Source of the DNA: Terfezia claveryi
Taxonomy: Eukaryota; Ascomycota; Pezizomycetes; Pezizales; Pezizaceae
Assembly: GCA_015179025.1 (NCBI GenBank)
Contig: WHUX01000418.1
Coordinates: forward strand, 1-29,676
Length of the DNA: 29,676 nt
Reading direction: 5' to 3'
In this document: positions 29,101 through 29,676 of the stretch, piece by piece
Layout of the letters: every line of letters starts with the position of its first letter
Position numbering within the stretch: position 1 is the first letter of the stretch
The notes under the pieces: model-generated
The model's input: the letters and a program-made list of their open reading frames with translations, nothing else
What the model was told of the DNA's origin: nothing
Database searches by the model: none
Program-made: the position numbers and the translations under genes

Positions 29101-29676
29101 TATTATTATATTCTCTAAAACGTATGAAGAACATGTAGAATTATTGAAGAAAGTACTTCAACGTCTACAGGATGAGAAATTCTATCTCAAAGAAAGCAAA
29201 TGCCAGTTCTTTACTCCAAGATTGGAAATCTTAGGACACGTTTTGACATCAGATGGATTACATGTAGACCCGAAGAAGAGGACTACTATATTAACATTTC
29301 CAACTCCTACAAGAAAAAAGGATCTTAGAGGATTCCTTGGAATCGTTAATTATCTCAGCAGATTTATTCCTGACTTGGCATCGTATGCGAGCACCCTGTC
29401 AGAACTGCAAGGAGAAACAAAGAAATGGGAATGGACAGATACTTATAATGCAGCGTTTGAAAAACTTAAGGAACTCGTGAATTCCCCACATGTTTTAAAA
29501 CTCTGGAATAATGAATCTACTAAACCCAAATATTTAGTCTGTGATGCTAGTGATGTAGGACTAGGATCTTGGATAGGTCAAGGATCATTGATGCACATCA
29601 GACCATCATGCTTCCACTCTAGAAAATTTAATCCAGCACAACTCAATTATCCTATTTTTCAAAAGGAATTATTAGC
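26108..29676 (+). pseudogene. Element D gag-pol (Ty3 type), incomplete at window end
   Basis: A single frame over 3.57 kb, interrupted by seven stops (26558, 26627, 26951, 27953, 28040, 28658, 29003) and no frameshift. Gag: MASELSKKTKRSRRLTMLPE, an acidic linker (about 26780-26930), the capsid-like core (MPEKLRGEDKKWQDSQYFDF, then QFLREKGKNATFFGFI) and a CCHC knuckle CLWCWNPRHSYKEC (about 27820-27860). Protease region: ALIDL, stop, then MKGGDLINSQFV, so the catalytic motif is disrupted. RT: TKLDLDDGFFNIR, QRDRNAPATM in place of the common MPFGLxNAP, and the YIDD box (IIYIDDIIIFS). RNase H begins LVCDASDVGLGSW and runs off the window at QKELL. It shares its gag start and divergent ORF with element B, and is inserted in element C. 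Confidence 0.92.

Overview
The window looks like a transposon-rich stretch of a filamentous fungal nuclear genome, most likely an Agaricomycete basidiomycete. The evidence is: genes split by about 50-65 nt GT..AG introns with CTAAC-like branch sites, TATA boxes, Ty3/gypsy elements with CCHC knuckles and a chromodomain, and a BED-finger hAT transposase. No ribosomal, tRNA, bacterial or CRISPR features were found. The species cannot be named from sequence alone.

Layout. 1-1149: minus-strand 5'-truncated Ty3/gypsy pol (RNase H to integrase). 1150-1922: GC-rich hairpins, a small MITE-like element and a duplicated block with CACGGA repeats. 2287-5273: minus-strand hAT transposase with three introns and a frameshift. 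5528-6419: intact-looking three-exon orphan gene (minus). 7507-12109: three plus-strand genes: a two-exon unknown, a broken gene for a basic/acidic protein with a weak HMG-like segment, and a strongly diverged histone H3-like gene. 12441-12721: second copy of the 1.6-kb block. 12722-22863: a minus-strand Ty3-type element (B) cut open by a complete chromodomain Ty3 element (A, 14139-20740, two 595-bp LTRs, target duplication GTTCT) and by a 149-bp MITE-like insert (8-bp duplication ACACTAAG). 22864-23550: truncated copy of the acidic-tail gene. 23551-24612: LTR plus gag start of a second A-family element (C), itself cut by element D (24613 to beyond the window end).

Main points. (1) The gene at 11181 has a histone H3 N-terminus, an H3 fold core with an enlarged loop 1, and a tail rebuilt from four NLS-like heptad repeats. 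(2) Elements B and D both carry a second ORF on the opposite strand, whose ATG overlaps or lies one base from the gag ATG. (3) A core TGTCACGGA is repeated at eleven loci, each with its own spacer, always in introns, UTRs or intergenic DNA. (4) The A-family LTR contains a short sequence complementary to the primer site, suggesting Tf1-like self-priming. (5) Elements A and D are crippled mainly by stop codons with few indels, and the LTRs of A differ almost only by transitions, as expected from C-to-T decay (RIP-like or methylation-driven).

Nearly all of the retroelement coding capacity is inactive. The orphan gene 5528-6419, the gene at 7507-8369 and the H3-like gene are the best candidates for live host genes.
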